The notes under the pieces: generated by a model
Seen by the model: only the letters and a program-made list of their open reading frames with translations
What the model was told of the DNA's origin: nothing
Databases searched by the model: none
Assembly (NCBI GenBank): GCA_014529385.2
Contig: CM043957.1
Coordinates: 68,754,503 to 68,818,502, forward strand
DNA from: Adiantum capillus-veneris
Taxonomy: Eukaryota > Streptophyta > Polypodiopsida > Polypodiales > Pteridaceae
Reading direction: 5' to 3'
Length of the DNA stretch: 64,000 nucleotides
Shown here: in pieces, positions 42,021-54,190 of the stretch
Position numbering within the stretch: the stretch's first letter is position 1
Layout of the letters: each line of letters begins with the position of its first letter
Position numbers and translations under genes: made by a program

Positions 42021-43512
42021 AATGCGGTGTCTATAGCAACTCACAATGATCTATCTTCTATGATAGATGAGTATGCTACTGACACTGACTTTAAAGATGT
42101 AATGTCGGCCCTTGCTTTGGGGAAGAAAGAGGAACCATTCACCTTGCAGGATGGTTATCTTCTCCATGGCAATAGGCTATGTGTTACCCACTCCCTTCGT
42201 GAGAAAGTCATGTATGGATCCCATGCTCTTCCTATGTGGGGCATGGAGGCATTCAACCTACTCTTCAAGGAGTAGAAACGTACTTCTATTGGCCTACCAT
42301 GAAAGTGGACATACAAGAGTATGTTTCAAAATGTGTGGTATGCCAAAAGACTAAGTATGATAGAGGGAAGAAACTTGGATTACTCCAACCCCATTGCCAA
42401 TCCCGAATTCACTGTGGGAGAGTATATCCATGGATTTTATCTTTGGATTACCCATGTCTATCCATGGGAATACGGGAATATGGACAATAGTCAACAGGTT
42501 TAGCAAGCAAGCACACTTTATTCCTGTCAAAAAGACGATTTAAGGCACACCAAATGGCAACCATCTTCATATCTTAGATTTTCAAACACCATGGATTACC
42601 AACATCCATTGTGTCAAATAGAGATCCTAGAATGACCAGTAATTTTTGGAAAGGTCTCTTTGAAAATCTAGGTACAAGATTGAATTTCTCTTCGGCCTAT
42701 CACCCACAAACGGATGGCCAAAGTGAGATAGCCAATCTTACAATACTCGATCTACTAAAGACTTATGTTACAGAAGTAGATCAACGATCACAATGGGAGA
42801 AGTGCTTACCCCTTGTAGAGTATACATACAATAATAATGTCCATACTACTACAGAAAAAGCACCTTTTGAGATCATAGAGGAAAGACCTAAAAGTCCCTT
42901 GCTACTTAAAGTATATGGAAAGATCTTCGCTGCTGATGAGTATAGCCGTGACCTACAAGAATCTTTTCAAAAGATTAAGGAGGCTATATCCATCTCTCAA
43001 CAAAGGAAAAAAGCTGTTGCTGACAAGCACAGAAGGGCCTTAACATTCAAAGAAATGATTGGGTCTTACTTAAGTTTCCCAAGGCTCGATTGAGGCAAAC
43101 GACATGCAAAAATCCTACGGGCCATCAAAAGTATTATGCTAGATTAGCAAAAGGATACTATGGTCCTTTTCAAATCTTGAAGCCAATCAATGACATGGCT
43201 TATCAACTCAAGTTTCCCAACCATTGGCTCATACACAATGCTTTTCATGTGAGACTACTTAAGCCCTACAAAAGAGAGCCATCAAGAGAATTAATTATTG
43301 AAGACCCTCAAGAAATCGAAGACCAAGAAGAGGTGCTACAACCCAAAGCTATCCTTTGGCATGAAGACAAAGTACTACAGCCTGGTAAGATTATCCGACG
43401 GTATCTTATTAAGTTCAAAAATTATCCTTTTGGAGATGCTAGATGGATGCAAGGAATACAGCTTAAGGATAGTATGAACCTTGTCAATGCTTACAATGTT
43501 GCATTAGAGTAA
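42021..43512 (+). pseudogene. gypsy integrase with chromodomain-like end
   Basis: FTLQDGYLLHGNRLCV, a frameshift at about 42235, then GVETYFYWPTMKVDI and the zinc-finger end CVVCQKTKYDRG. The core is in pieces. In IVSNRDPRM the catalytic Asp is Asn (codon 42617-42619), and the Glu in HPQTDGQSE is kept. Then VEYTYNNNVHTTTEKAPFEI. A stop at 43093-43095 and a frame change lead to YYGPFQILKPINDMAYQLKFP, HNAFHVRLLKPY and RRYLIKFKNYPFGDARW (43390-43450), a chromodomain-like tail ending at 43512. It is closely similar to the integrase at 1-1189. Confidence 0.9.
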
Positions 43513-43860
43513 GCAAATGTAAATGCTTTCTAAATGAATAGTGTTTTTGTCTTATAACACTAATCCTCTTTTGTGCACAAATTTAAATAGTATGCATGCT
43601 TAGAATCATGTTTGTGATGACGACGTCACTCAAACACCAAGTAGAATTTGTCACTCTACTTTGGGAGTATGATATGGACTAAAGAGTAGACATGCTTGCG
43701 GCAGCTACGTCTCCCAAGCACCAATGAACTAGTCATCCATTCTGGAATGATGTCGTAGGGTGAAAGGGATCCTCTACCCGCGAAGAAACATAGACTAATG
43801 ACTAAGACTTTACCTCTTCTACCTCATAGTCGAGGACGATTACGATTTCAAGAGAGAGGT
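43513..43860 (+). other. gypsy pol-to-LTR spacer and polypurine tract
   Basis: No gene. TTCAAGAGAGAGGT (43847-43860) is the purine tract for plus-strand synthesis. Confidence 0.7.
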
Positions 43861-44544
43861 AATTTCATAAATTTAATATCTAACCAACCCAAATGATTTT
43901 CTCATATTAAATTGATCATTTAATGTGGGAGAATAAACGGGAACAATGGTTAGAATATAGACATGTGCTTATGGATCTGTCTCAACACGGGGCCAAGGTT
44001 AATGGGGTCCAAATGAGAGATGGTCTCTTAAAGAGCAAGGCTACCTAATGGAGCTTAAAGACCTTAGGGTTAGCTTCATTAAAGACCTCCAAAAGTTAGT
44101 GTTAAAAAGTCCTTTGACCTTAGGCAAGCTAGGGCTGTTGAGGTGGGAATCCTACCCAAGCATGAGGTGCTTGTCGGCTTGCTAACTAAAGTGCTTAAAG
44201 TGTTTGTGGGAACCTTGCCCAAAGCTTGAGGTGATTTTTATGCTTAAAATGACTAAGGTTCCTAAAGTGTTCAATTCAAAATTAAACTCTCAAGAGGCAT
44301 AAACGGTTTCTAGGCTTGATTGACTAAGTTATTGAAGTGTTCAATTCAAACCAAATGACTTAAGAAGCATAAAAGACACATGGAAAAATTCTCCACATGT
44401 GGCCCTCATGATGTGCTTGAATCCTATTGGATAGGCTTTAAAGGGGTCCAATGAGAATTTAGATTCATAAAAATAAATATTAAGTTCTTTCTCTTTAAGA
44501 GGAAAAAGAGGACACATGTCCCAAATGATATAATTAAGTATTAC

Positions 44545-44591
<47 letters not shown>

Positions 44592-44628
44592 GCGGACCAA
44601 GCATGAGAGGGGGGTATACTCTCCCACA

Positions 44629-44675
<47 letters not shown>

Positions 44676-45366
44676 TCTCTCATTGTGTGGAGTGCAAAGT
44701 GCAAGAGCTTCATCTCCTTCTCCAAGCTTGTTGAGAAGTGGAGAGCCTACACCAACACTCTTGGCTATGGAATGCAAATCCAACCAAGAGCCATGCTTCA
44801 ATGCTTAACCTTGCCATCTTCTTCGTCTTCATTAATATTCTATTATGTTATGCTAAGCAAGAAGAGTGATGATAAGTGAGGAACTCTTTCTTTCTCCTAG
44901 GGATGATTCTTCTTCCTCTTCCCTACCCTCATTCCCCGCTAGCTTTCTCCACCTTCGAAGGTGTTTGAGACCTTGGGACTGAGGCTTGGGATAGTTAATG
45001 CTTTTTGCAAAGTTTATGTTATGCTCGTGATGCATGAAGCTTTCCATCTTTATAGCATCACCAAGGTCACAAGGAACACAAAGATTGTATTGTAACAAGT
45101 CTCTCTTGATGTGAGAATCTATAATACAAATGCATTTTGGAGGGGGGACCGGCTCCAAGTAAATCTGGTCCTCGACTATTGTCATGTTCTCTAATACTCT
45201 CTCTCTTGCAAAAGTATCATTCATGCCAAGTAAATTAAGTACTATGTTCATGTTGCTACCATCAATTAAGTTCACCCTCTATGTTTTCAAAGTAATCTCA
45301 CAAAAATGCTCACTCTGATTCTCTTAATTCTGCTATTCTCAAAGTTCATAGGCCATTTACATTACA
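43861..45366 (+). repeat. 3' LTR of the gypsy element
   Basis: About 1506 bases, homologous to 31422-32886. A 41-base GA tract (44548-44588) and a 44-base CA tract (44630-44673) account for much of the length difference. It ends ATTTACATTACA, followed by TTGTT. Confidence 0.9.
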
Positions 45367-45371
45367 TTGTT

Positions 45372-45745
45372 CGGAATACACTTTTGGATATATTAGCAAG
45401 CTTAATGTGTACTTGATGATACCATGACTGCAAGTCAAACTTTGTAAAGTTATAAGCATGTGTGAGTTTATCAAATAACTCATCCACTCTTGGCAATGGA
45501 TACTTTAATTGCATTCAACCCACGGAAATCTATGCACATGCATATACTATTGTCTTTTTTCTTCACCAAAAAGAGGAGAGAGGCCCATGGTGAAGGACTA
45601 GATTGTATAAACCCTCTACTAAGATAGTCAGCAAGCTAACGTTCCACCTCAAGAGCCTCAGAATGATTCATTATGTAGAGTGGTTTAGTTACGGGCTTAC
45701 TTCCAACAACTACGTCTATGCCATGTTGCACATCACATGTTAGTG
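45372..45745 (-). pseudogene. minus-strand chromovirus: RT N-terminal half
   Basis: On the minus strand: KPLYIMNHSEALEVERQLADYL, GFIQSSPSPWASLLFLVKKKD, CMCIDFRGLN, then after a short shift FTKFDLQSWYHQVHI, ending at the gypsy insertion. It continues at 31416 in the same frame. The first catalytic Asp (in KFDL) is retained. Confidence 0.87.
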
Positions 45746-46602
45746 ATAACCCTGGTGGAAAATTATTTGGGAATACATATTTCTATTCCATTAATAAATC
45801 TTTCAGCTTATTAGCAACACTTGCTTGTTCTGAAGAGAGAGAAGTAACCATAGTTGGAAGAGAAGATAGAGAAGCATGCGGCATTGAGAAATTGTCATTC
45901 AAAACATTATCAACATTTGAAAATAATACAGTGTAACACAAAAAGATTTATTCTATTGCATCTTGAGAAGAGAGCTTCATAATCTCATTAACAGATGAGT
46001 GGCAAAGAAGGAACATCCTTCTCTCCCAATAGCACCACGTGCACGCCATTGGATTCGAACATCAAACTATTGTGCTCATAGCTACATTTAAGTGATGATC
46101 CTAGACTATATGACCACTCTTGACTAAGGACCACATATGCCCGGTCCATATTCATGACTTGAAAATTCAGGGATGTGTGATACACTTGAATCTCTAGCGA
46201 TACATCCTTCACCTGAGTATCCCACACCTTGACGTCATGGCCATTAATCATCACTACCTTATAATGGTGGGAACTCGGAGTCTGAGGCAACTTGAGCCGT
46301 TTTACTAACTTTTAAGGCCATCTTCTACCAAGATTTGCACCTTGTGACCTTGGATAGACCTATGCATACGCACCAACTCATGTGGACCAAAGGTCGGCTG
46401 CCACATTGAGGCATCATTTGTGCACCGTTTCGGTGTGTGTTACCTCCACATTGGAGAAATGAGAGGAGGACTCAAGAGGCAACGTGCACTGCTTTTTTCT
46501 TCCCTTGGGCATCAAATTTTCCCTTGGGACAATCCTTTTTGTCTTATCCAATCCCAAACATGTAAAACATATTTTTCCCAACTGTGTTTTGGTGCCCGCC
46601 AC
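45746..46602 (-). pseudogene. minus-strand chromovirus: protease region and gag zinc knuckle
   Basis: 46290-45988 is the retropepsin C-terminal part typical of plant gypsy elements (KVVMINGHDVKV, LNFQVMNMDRAYVVLSQEW, SLKCSYEHNSLMFE). 46602-46414 holds a degraded knuckle (ICFTCLGLDKTKRIVPRE, His and last Cys lost). No gag capsid or 5' LTR follows on the right, so the 5' part of this chromovirus is missing, replaced by the plus-strand gag fragment. Confidence 0.8.
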
Positions 46603-46715
46603 CGAGTAATTGCTTCAAGCTACCTTTAGTTTACAAGTTTTGGGAGACATGGTATTTAGTTTTTTGAGAGTTTTATGAAAGGTGAATAAAATTGCCAAAG
46701 GTGTCGTTGAGAAAA

Positions 46716-48886
46716 TAGAGCTTGCTTGCCTTCTTATTTGCTGACAAGCAGGACCCAACATTAGTGCTACGAATCTTCTACTTTTGTTTGAAGGGAGATG
46801 CTAGAGAATGGTTGGAAGGCTACAAAAAGGAGTTGCAATCAGCCCAAACTCCTTAAGTTATGACTCATGAAATGGCAAGACATTATTTTCTTACACACTT
46901 GGAAGGCCCACAAAAGATATGGCAATCTATTGAAAACCTAGTACATGGTGAAAGCAAGAGCATAGAAGACTTTGTGAAGGCATTCAATGCATTATGGAAA
47001 AAGGGGTGTACATCTTTGGGGGTTGAAATTCCTCCAGCCATGTTAAATAAGGAAAGGTTTCTTGCAAGCTTGAGAAGAAGCTTATGCTTGAAGGTGGAGC
47101 TCAAGCAACCAAAGACCTTTGAAGAGGTAGTTGAAATTGCAAAGAATAAAGAGTGGAAGGCGAAGTGTCTTAATCAGCTTGAAGTCAATGTCAAGTCAAA
47201 TTTTGAAGTGAAAGTTATAGAGCAACCAAGGGTCCTCATCAAGGAGTCTAGTTATGATCAAAAAGCTTCTCAAGGTATGAATGCTTTTCACAAGGAGATG
47301 CAAGAGGTGGTAGGTCTTATGAAGAATCTCAAATTACATATGGTGGGAGGTGCAAGAGGTCAAAGCTATGGATATGATTGTGGCTATGGAAGCAAGGTGG
47401 GGTTTGCATGTGGCAGAGTAAGAGGCATGGCTAGAAGAGGGGATATGTTTCAATGTTACAATTGTCTTGAATGGGGTTAAACAATCCCTCAATGTGATAA
47501 ACCAAAGATAATGGGTGGGGATATGTTTCCTCTTCCTTCACAAACTCCTTCTTCAGCTCAAGATTATGGTATTGAGCTCAAAGGGGAAGTAGGACCAAGT
47601 GGTTTGATAGTAGCTGAAGAAAAGGGCAAGTCAAATGTGGCAAGCATAATCCATTTGGAGAAGAACAAGGATGATTTAGGAGCTATGGTCATGCATGTAG
47701 GTAAGAGGGTTACAAGAGATCATGATATGAGTGATGTAAGTCCTAGCCATAAAAGAGGAAAACAGGTTGAAACATATACAAATAAAGAGAAGAAGAAGAG
47801 AAAACCCAAGCAACATTACAATGCATCCGATTTTCCTTTGGAAGATGGGCAATTGAATTATAGTTTAAAAGATGATTTGGTGAGCAAAAAGACTGATGTT
47901 ACCTTTGGACAACTCATGGAGATGGGTCCAAAGTTAAAGAGGCAATGGAAGTATGTGGTCAACCCTATGAAGAAGGAGCCTACTAGAGGGTTTGTGAGAG
48001 TCCTGTCTTTGAATGAGCTACCTGATATATGAACTACTATGCATGCATGGCATAAGAGAAAGTGCATTGACGAGAGGCTCATATTGATGGAGGTGTACAG
48101 GTATGTGTTATCAATGAAGCTTGTGTATCAAAGCTGGACTCAATATGATGAAGAATTTAGGTTTTCATAAAAAGATTGCAAACCAATCAAGGGAAGTATT
48201 TGGGAGTTATAAAGGAATTGAAGGTGGATGTATTTGATGTTAAAGAGATGGTAAATTTTCATGTTATGCCCAGGAGTATTGGTGCATTTTCTCTTATCCT
48301 TGGAAGACCATGGTTACTGGCAACCAAAGTTGTGCAAGATTGGGGACACATTACCATCACTCTCTATAATAGGGCGGGTGATAAGAAAAGCTATGACATG
48401 GCTAGAAGCAATTTATAGATGTTGATTTTGATGAGCAAGATGATGAAGAAGAGTAATCAAGTGAAAAACAAGACAATGGAGATGATAACATTGAGGTGGA
48501 AGATGGCAGATATAGTGATGTAGACGTTTCTTCCTTGTTTCTTGAAGAAGAGCATGTTGAAAAACAAATTTTTCTTTGCTTTATGGAGAACAAGGATATT
48601 TGTGGTCCTTATGAGAAAATTGAGGAGCTTATGCAACCCAAGGTTCAACCAAATGTCAACAAGAGCCGATTCAAAGTATGCTATCTCTAGATTTGAATAA
48701 TCATGAGAAGGGTCAGTATCTAACCGTGATACAATAATTTTCTAATCTATTCATCACTTCTTATGAGTAAATTAGAGGCTTCAAAGGAGAGGAAATCCAC
48801 ATTCCAATCGAGGAAGGATCTTAGTCCGTACGCCAAAAGCTAAGGAGAATGGGACAGGTACAAGTTAATGCTTTAAAGGAAGAGGT
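46716..48886 (+). pseudogene. gypsy gag-protease-RT start, copy A
   Basis: FCLKGDAREWLEGYKKEL, MARHYFLTHLEG, SIEDFVKAFNALWKK, NKERFLASLRRSLCLKVEL are gag capsid blocks, open at 46860-47480. A Gly/Tyr/Arg-rich patch (GGARGQSYGYDCGYG) follows, then the knuckle FQCYNCLEWG and a stop where His is expected. 47511-48032 is a charged linker (KKKRKPKQHYNASDF, VRVLSLNELPD). 48176-48418 is the retropepsin end FSLILGRPWL. An RT lead-in (RGFKGEEIHIPIEEGS) runs to 48886, where a copia LTR begins. Another copy of the middle part lies at 59282-60455. Confidence 0.8.
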
Positions 48887-49112
48887 TGTTGGAATTAGGG
48901 TTGCAGAGAAGACACACAGCTTGGAGAAGACAAAGGAAGCTCAAGGCACACAACAAAGAGTGTATTACTTGGTGTGCAATGGAAATATAAGAGAGCCCTA
49001 GAGTGATGGGCGTATTTACAATGCACGGGGAAAAAAAAAACTAGTGAGGGAAAAATGCCCCAACGGTCCTAAGTATGTTCACACACATCACTACCACATG
49101 TATATGGTAACA
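48887..49112 (-). repeat. left (3') LTR of a minus-strand copia element
   Basis: TGTTGGAATTAGGG...TATGGTAACA, 226 bases, with TGTT/AACA ends and a near-identical copy at 61737-61965. It interrupts the RT lead-in of gag copy A. Confidence 0.85.
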
Positions 49113-50085
49113 AATCCCCCTTGGGAGTGATGCGGTGAACAAAAGCTAGCACATAGGGTATAGGAAAGTGCCATGCCCTGTGAGGACATGATCAGTCCGA
49201 CAAAGGGAAGTAAGCCCAAAGCTTTGCAGAAAGCTTCAAACTTCTCAGGAGGCAATGCCTTTGTGAAAAGATCTGCAAGGTTGTCCTGTGTTGGCACATA
49301 AGCCAAGCTGATATCTCATGCCAAGAGCCTCTCCCTGACATAGTGGTAATGCACCTCAATGTGCTTTATGCGAGCATGAAAACTGGGTTTCTCACAACTG
49401 CCAATGTGCTCCAACCGTTAGTGTAGATAGTGTTGGCAGTGTCATGTACAACACCCAAATCAACCACATAAGGCGTCTGAGCCATACACACACGACTATA
49501 GTTGTGAAGACTGCCCTCTACTCAGCCTCACAACTAAAGTGGCCACAATAGGTTGCTTCTTGCTCAACAATGATATGCATGAATTACCGAGCATGAAACA
49601 AAAACCACTTATGGACACTCACGTGTCAAAACAACCAGCCCAATCTGAGTCTGAAAAAGAATGTAAATCTGGCGGCAATGATCTCTCCTTGGGATAAAAC
49701 AATCCAAGATGTAAAGTGCCACTCAAGTAGCAAAAGATCCACGTGATACCCTCCCAATGCTTAGACCCTAGGCTATCATAAATTTGCTGACTTGTGAGAT
49801 TGCAAACTGAATATTCAGCTTCGTGTTGCATACATAAATGAGGCATCCAACAACAGTTTGGTAAAGAGTGACATTGGCAAGATCACAAGCATCATGAAGA
49901 CTCAATTTCAAACATGTTTCCATGGGAGCGGCAATAGGTTTGCAATCCTCAAGTCCAAACTTGCATAGCGATGTCTCTATGTAACTTGTTTGACACAAGG
50001 CAATACCACCATCACATTGCTTTAGATTGTATGCCCAAGTAATGATGAAAAAGCCCCACCAAATATTTCATTTCCTTAAGCCTCT
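49113..50085 (-). pseudogene. copia RT C-terminus and RNase H
   Basis: On the minus strand from the right: MKYLVGLFHHYLGIQ, QTSYIETSLCKFGLEDCKPIAAPME, YQTVVGCLIYVCNTKLNIQFA (RT end); FSDSDWAGCFD (RNase H start) and AYVPTQDNLADLFTKALPPEKFEAFCKALGL (RNase H end). Frame changes and missing blocks show decay. The upstream RT and integrase are absent; sequence changes at about 50090. Together with gag at 60.4-61.4 kb and the LTR pair, this probably was one copia element. Confidence 0.85.
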
Positions 50086-51973
50086 CCTAGCTACACGATT
50101 AACCCTCTTCATAGAAGCACAAGTAAGCCTAAATCCCATCTTAAAGAAGAATTTGTTAATCATTTATAGTCCATTGCATGAGCATTTTTCACGACACCAA
50201 CATGTTTACTCTTAGGAATTTTGCATTTTACTCTTACACTACCATTCATTGAAGGATTCTACTCTTGATAAACAATCATCTAATCTTGCATAATCAATCA
50301 AAGGGAGTTTTATAATCATTTGCCTTAAGATTGCAAGTTGGTGCATTCTAAAGTTTTGTGTTTACAACTTATGGTTCATACCAAAGCAAAGGTCATTGTA
50401 GAGAGCATATGCATTTTTCATTTCAAGTTCTACTTTCAAATTTGTTTTGCAATTACGGAGGGGGGGGAGAGTAAGGGGATAGCTTCACGGAGGTGAAGAC
50501 CATGTTGCTTGAACATAAAATCCCATCGCTTCCATGGAGATGTCCCATGGATGGAAAATGATGTAAAGGAAACAAATGGGATTCATCTAAGACAAGGTTT
50601 ACTTAAAACTTACATCGAGACAAAACCCTAAACTCCCAAGAGACTCGTTGTTTTCTTAAGGTCTTGTTTGAGTAGACATTAAAAAGCAATAGGAACTAAG
50701 GGATTATAACTCAATGAACTCAATCTAAATTTCAACTATGATTTTAAATTTTTTGAGAATATTGGATGTGGATAGCTCTAGCATAACATAGATGTTTTAA
50801 GTGTGAAATTTATTTTAAGTTTGGAAAAAGGTTGACGCAGGTGTTTACCTGTGGGATGCCACAGGGAATGGTCCTTTCTGGCTAGAGCTGATAATCGTTG
50901 GTCTATAATTTTGAGCTCAGCTTTATTCAATGCCCTATGATTGGGATTGGATGGGAGTGAGTCTTGACCGGGTGGGAGGACCTGCAGATGCGTATGGAAA
51001 TCGGCCTAGTTCGAGTAGACCTGATACCGACGAGAAAATGAGGAAGAAAAATGGATCCAAGAAGGGATCAAATAAGGGAGGAAGATGTGATTTAATTAAA
51101 GAACTCTTCTAGTTTTTTGGTAAAAAGGAACCTTTGAAAGGTTGGAAACCTAAATGGGCTATCCTACAAATGTCCTCATCATTCGGACCTTTGCTCTGCT
51201 TCTGAAAATTATTGATCTAAAAGTAATTCAAGGTAGATTAATTTGTAAGACTTTCACAAATAAGATAAAGAAAAAATAAGAATTGGAAATTGTGTAAAGG
51301 TGTTGCCTCCACACGTGGCAGAGGAGACACGATACCCGAGTCTTGGGACGAGGATAGGATATGCCTAGAGAAGTATATGTGATTGTTTGAAAGATAACTA
51401 AATAACTTTAATAATACTAAAGAAAAAGGAAGTAAAATATTCTAAAAAGGAAAATTGTGGGAACGACCTGATAATTTCACACTTGCAAGGGTTGACAACA
51501 GTTTTCATGCTGCTTTCAAATGCTTGAAATATATTCGTGGTTTGACATGATTGGAATACTATTTTCTAGTATCATAGTACTACCTTGGAAAGGTGTATTT
51601 ATCAAATGGTTCGATGGGAGGGTGGATTTTGGAGATTTAAATTTTTGGTTGAATAGTTGAATCCAATTTTGTGTTGTCCATTGAGTTAAGTAAAAAACGA
51701 GGAAAGGGATCCAATCTACAGAGCAGGGATCAAACTTGGGAACGAGGGATTTGTGTAGTTAGTAAATACACTCATCTTAAAAGGAATGCACTGATGACTC
51801 TGCTTGGTGTCATAACTGGGAAAAAAGCATCAGTGACCTTGAACCACGGAAACTCCCACCAGTTGACCTTGGAAGGTAGAGTTCAAATTTGGCCTGATGG
51901 ATTCGATTGGAACTTTTGAATCAATATGGAAATATATTTCGGGGTTAAGGGATCTATGTATGAAAAAAGCAAA
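50086..51973. other. no recognisable gene
   Basis: AT-rich unique-looking sequence. A short plus-strand frame at 50930-51112 (Gly/Lys-rich end) has no family resemblance. I see no repeats of note. Confidence 0.4.
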
Positions 51974-52100
51974 TGTTATCACCCCCTTGAGTTGGCATCA
52001 AAGAGTAGGAGGAGTCCTGTCGTGGTATCTGTCGTCCATGCATGTATGTGTGCACATGCTTGCAAGAGCCTCAAGCTCTCTTCTTCTCTATCTCTTAACA
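51974..52100 (+). repeat. candidate short LTR of a plus-strand copia element
   Basis: TGTTATCACCCCC...TCTCTTAACA, 127 bases with TGTTA/TAACA ends, directly followed by a primer site TGGTATCAAAGC (52101-52112). No partner LTR was found. Confidence 0.55.
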
Positions 52101-52112
52101 TGGTATCAAAGC
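52101..52112 (+). promoter_or_regulatory. primer-binding site
   Basis: TGGTATCAAAGC, one change from the tRNA-Met site. Confidence 0.65.
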
Positions 52113-52559
52113 CTAATTGTGTTTGAAGAACTTGGAGAAGCAAGCAAGAGTAATAGAAGAAGCGGGGAGTCATTTCCAAATGATCTCTAATTGAGGCGTT
52201 TCTTTTTGGAGATTGTGCATCTTTGGTTTATGTAGAGTCGTTTGGACTACTACTATGTAACTAGATTTCCATCTGGGCATGTTTTGACCCTTGTTTTAGA
52301 GTTAGAATGCGTTCGCATGCAGAAACAATAAGGTTCGAGATTCTACAAATCTACATTTTGGTGGTGTAAAAAGTTTTGTTTTGGCTATAGTGTTCACAAA
52401 TACTATTGATTACTATAGAAAAAGTGTTTTGGCTACACTGTTTACATAACTATTTATCACTGTGGAACAAGTGTATGTACGCATATTGTAGTTTCATGCA
52501 ATAACTTGCTATTTTTAAAAGGATGCTTAGAGATAGTGCACAATATTAATATTTTGCAA

Positions 52560-54190
52560 GTATGCCACCAAGAAATGATGGACTTAACGAGATTGCCAGC
52601 AAGAAGCTAGATAAGAGCATTGCTCATGCTTAGAAGTTCAAAATGTTCAATTTCTATATGGGCAAAGATTGATGGAGATCATAAGAAGCACTAGCATTTT
52701 CAAAGCAAGATGGAACTGTTGTGCAGATAAAGGACTTTAATGATTGGAACTTGGGAGTTTGGAAGTTCATGCATTGTCTTTCTGTATTGAGTGTGTAGGA
52801 CACTATAATTGGGCACATACAAACTCCTAAGGAGGCTTGAGACACCATAATGTCATTGGATGTGACCAACACAAAAGCAAGGAAGCTACAACTAAAGATT
52901 AAATTGAATACAATGCAGAAGAAAAATCTATTTATCAATGACTATTCATTGAAGATAAAGAACATATGTGAGTCCCTTGCATTGATTGGTGTTACAATTG
53001 ATAATGATGATACAACAGAGGTATATTTGCAAGGGTTAGGTCCACAATACAAATAGTTTAAGACTGGTATCCATCTTCAAGAGAGCATTCTTGTGATTAC
53101 AAATTTGGTGTCCTTACTGATTGTGGAAGATAAGAAACTTGAGGAAGAGTCCTCCATATAGGGAAGAACTAATTTTGAACATGTCCTCTTCAACAAGACA
53201 AAGAAAAAGAGGACATGGTACATATCATGGAGGTGGTCGAGGAAGAGCCAACCACCAATCACAACAACAAATTAATGATAGAACATAAGTGGCTCAGGAA
53301 ATATCCAAGGCAAGGGGAGTCAAAGAATCCATGGAGATGTCTAGAAAATGTGCAACATAACAATACAGCCAACATGAAAATGTAGTATGCTAGAATTGTG
53401 AGAGAAATTGTCACTTTGATTGTGGATGTCTAAACAAGAGACAACAAAATCATTATGCAGCCACTAGTAGGAATATAGATGAGCTTGAGAGGCTAATTGT
53501 GGTGTAGCACATGCTAAATACTATGTCTTCAAATGTGGAAAGTCTGGTGATAATGCCTAGCATGTGGATTCAAGTGCATCAAATCACATGATTGGTCATG
53601 GTGAGTGGTTCAAAATCTTGGTTATGTAGAGACTAATGATACTGTACATCCCATTATTCATACAAAAAATGTGTTACTATCTATGATGGATGGTAAAGTA
53701 AAGTACCTAGCTGATGCATTGCATGTACCTAATATTACAAAGAATTTGGTTTTTTATTGGGTAGATGGTTGAGTAGGGTTTGCATGTTTAGTTTAACTAC
53801 TATAATGGTCTCTATGTCAAAGAGTATAAGAAGAACAGAAAGTTATTTTGCAGGGAAAGAAAGTTGGTAAGATGTTTACTTTAGATGTAAATATGCCTAA
53901 GGTGAATGCTATCATGCTTTCATGTGGTACATGAGTTGTCACAGATGCAAAAACCTAGCACAAGTGAATTGGTCATGTGAATCTACAATGGTTGAAGACA
54001 ATGCAAAGTAAGGAGATGGAATAACTTTTCCAGTTATTGAAATGCAAAACAGTTGTGAAGATTGCCTAAGCATGTAAGCAAGAATGTATTGAATTAGTAT
54101 ATATAAATGTATGGGGTTTGACAAAGACTATGTCTATGGGTGGATGTAAATACTATCTACATGCACTTGTAAGCTGGTCTTCTATCCAAT
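52560..54190 (+). pseudogene. decayed copia gag-protease-integrase
   Basis: Fragments in order: LDVTNTKARKLQLKIKLNTMQKK and SLKIKNICESLALIG (gag, 52850-53056), a poorly kept knuckle zone, AWHVDSSASNHMIGHGEWF near 53565 (protease; DSG is DSS), IGHVNLQWLKTM near 53970 (pre-integrase) and MGGCKYYLHALVSWS near 54135 (integrase core start). Stops are frequent and no long frame survives. The order and spacing fit copia downstream of the LTR at 51974. Confidence 0.72.

Larger units (their letters stand above)
31422..45366 (+). mobile_element. Ty3/gypsy retrotransposon with both LTRs, carrying a nested copia
   Basis: LTRs at 31422-32886 and 43861-45366, primer site at 32888, then gag, protease, RT, RNase H, integrase and a chromodomain-like end in normal order, and a purine tract (AAGAGAGAGG) before the 3' LTR. 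TTGTT occurs on both outer edges (31417-31421 and 45367-45371). Deleting the element plus one TTGTT restores the reading frame of the minus-strand chromovirus RT, which confirms the duplication. Without the 5.5-kb copia at 36150-41618 it is about 8.5 kb. Stops, frameshifts and catalytic changes make it non-autonomous. Confidence 0.92.

Noticed and set aside
50930-51112. Plus-strand frame MPYDWDWMGVSLDRVGG... as a small gene.
   Set aside because: 60 residues with no domain, no promoter or RBS-like context, in AT-rich non-coding DNA.
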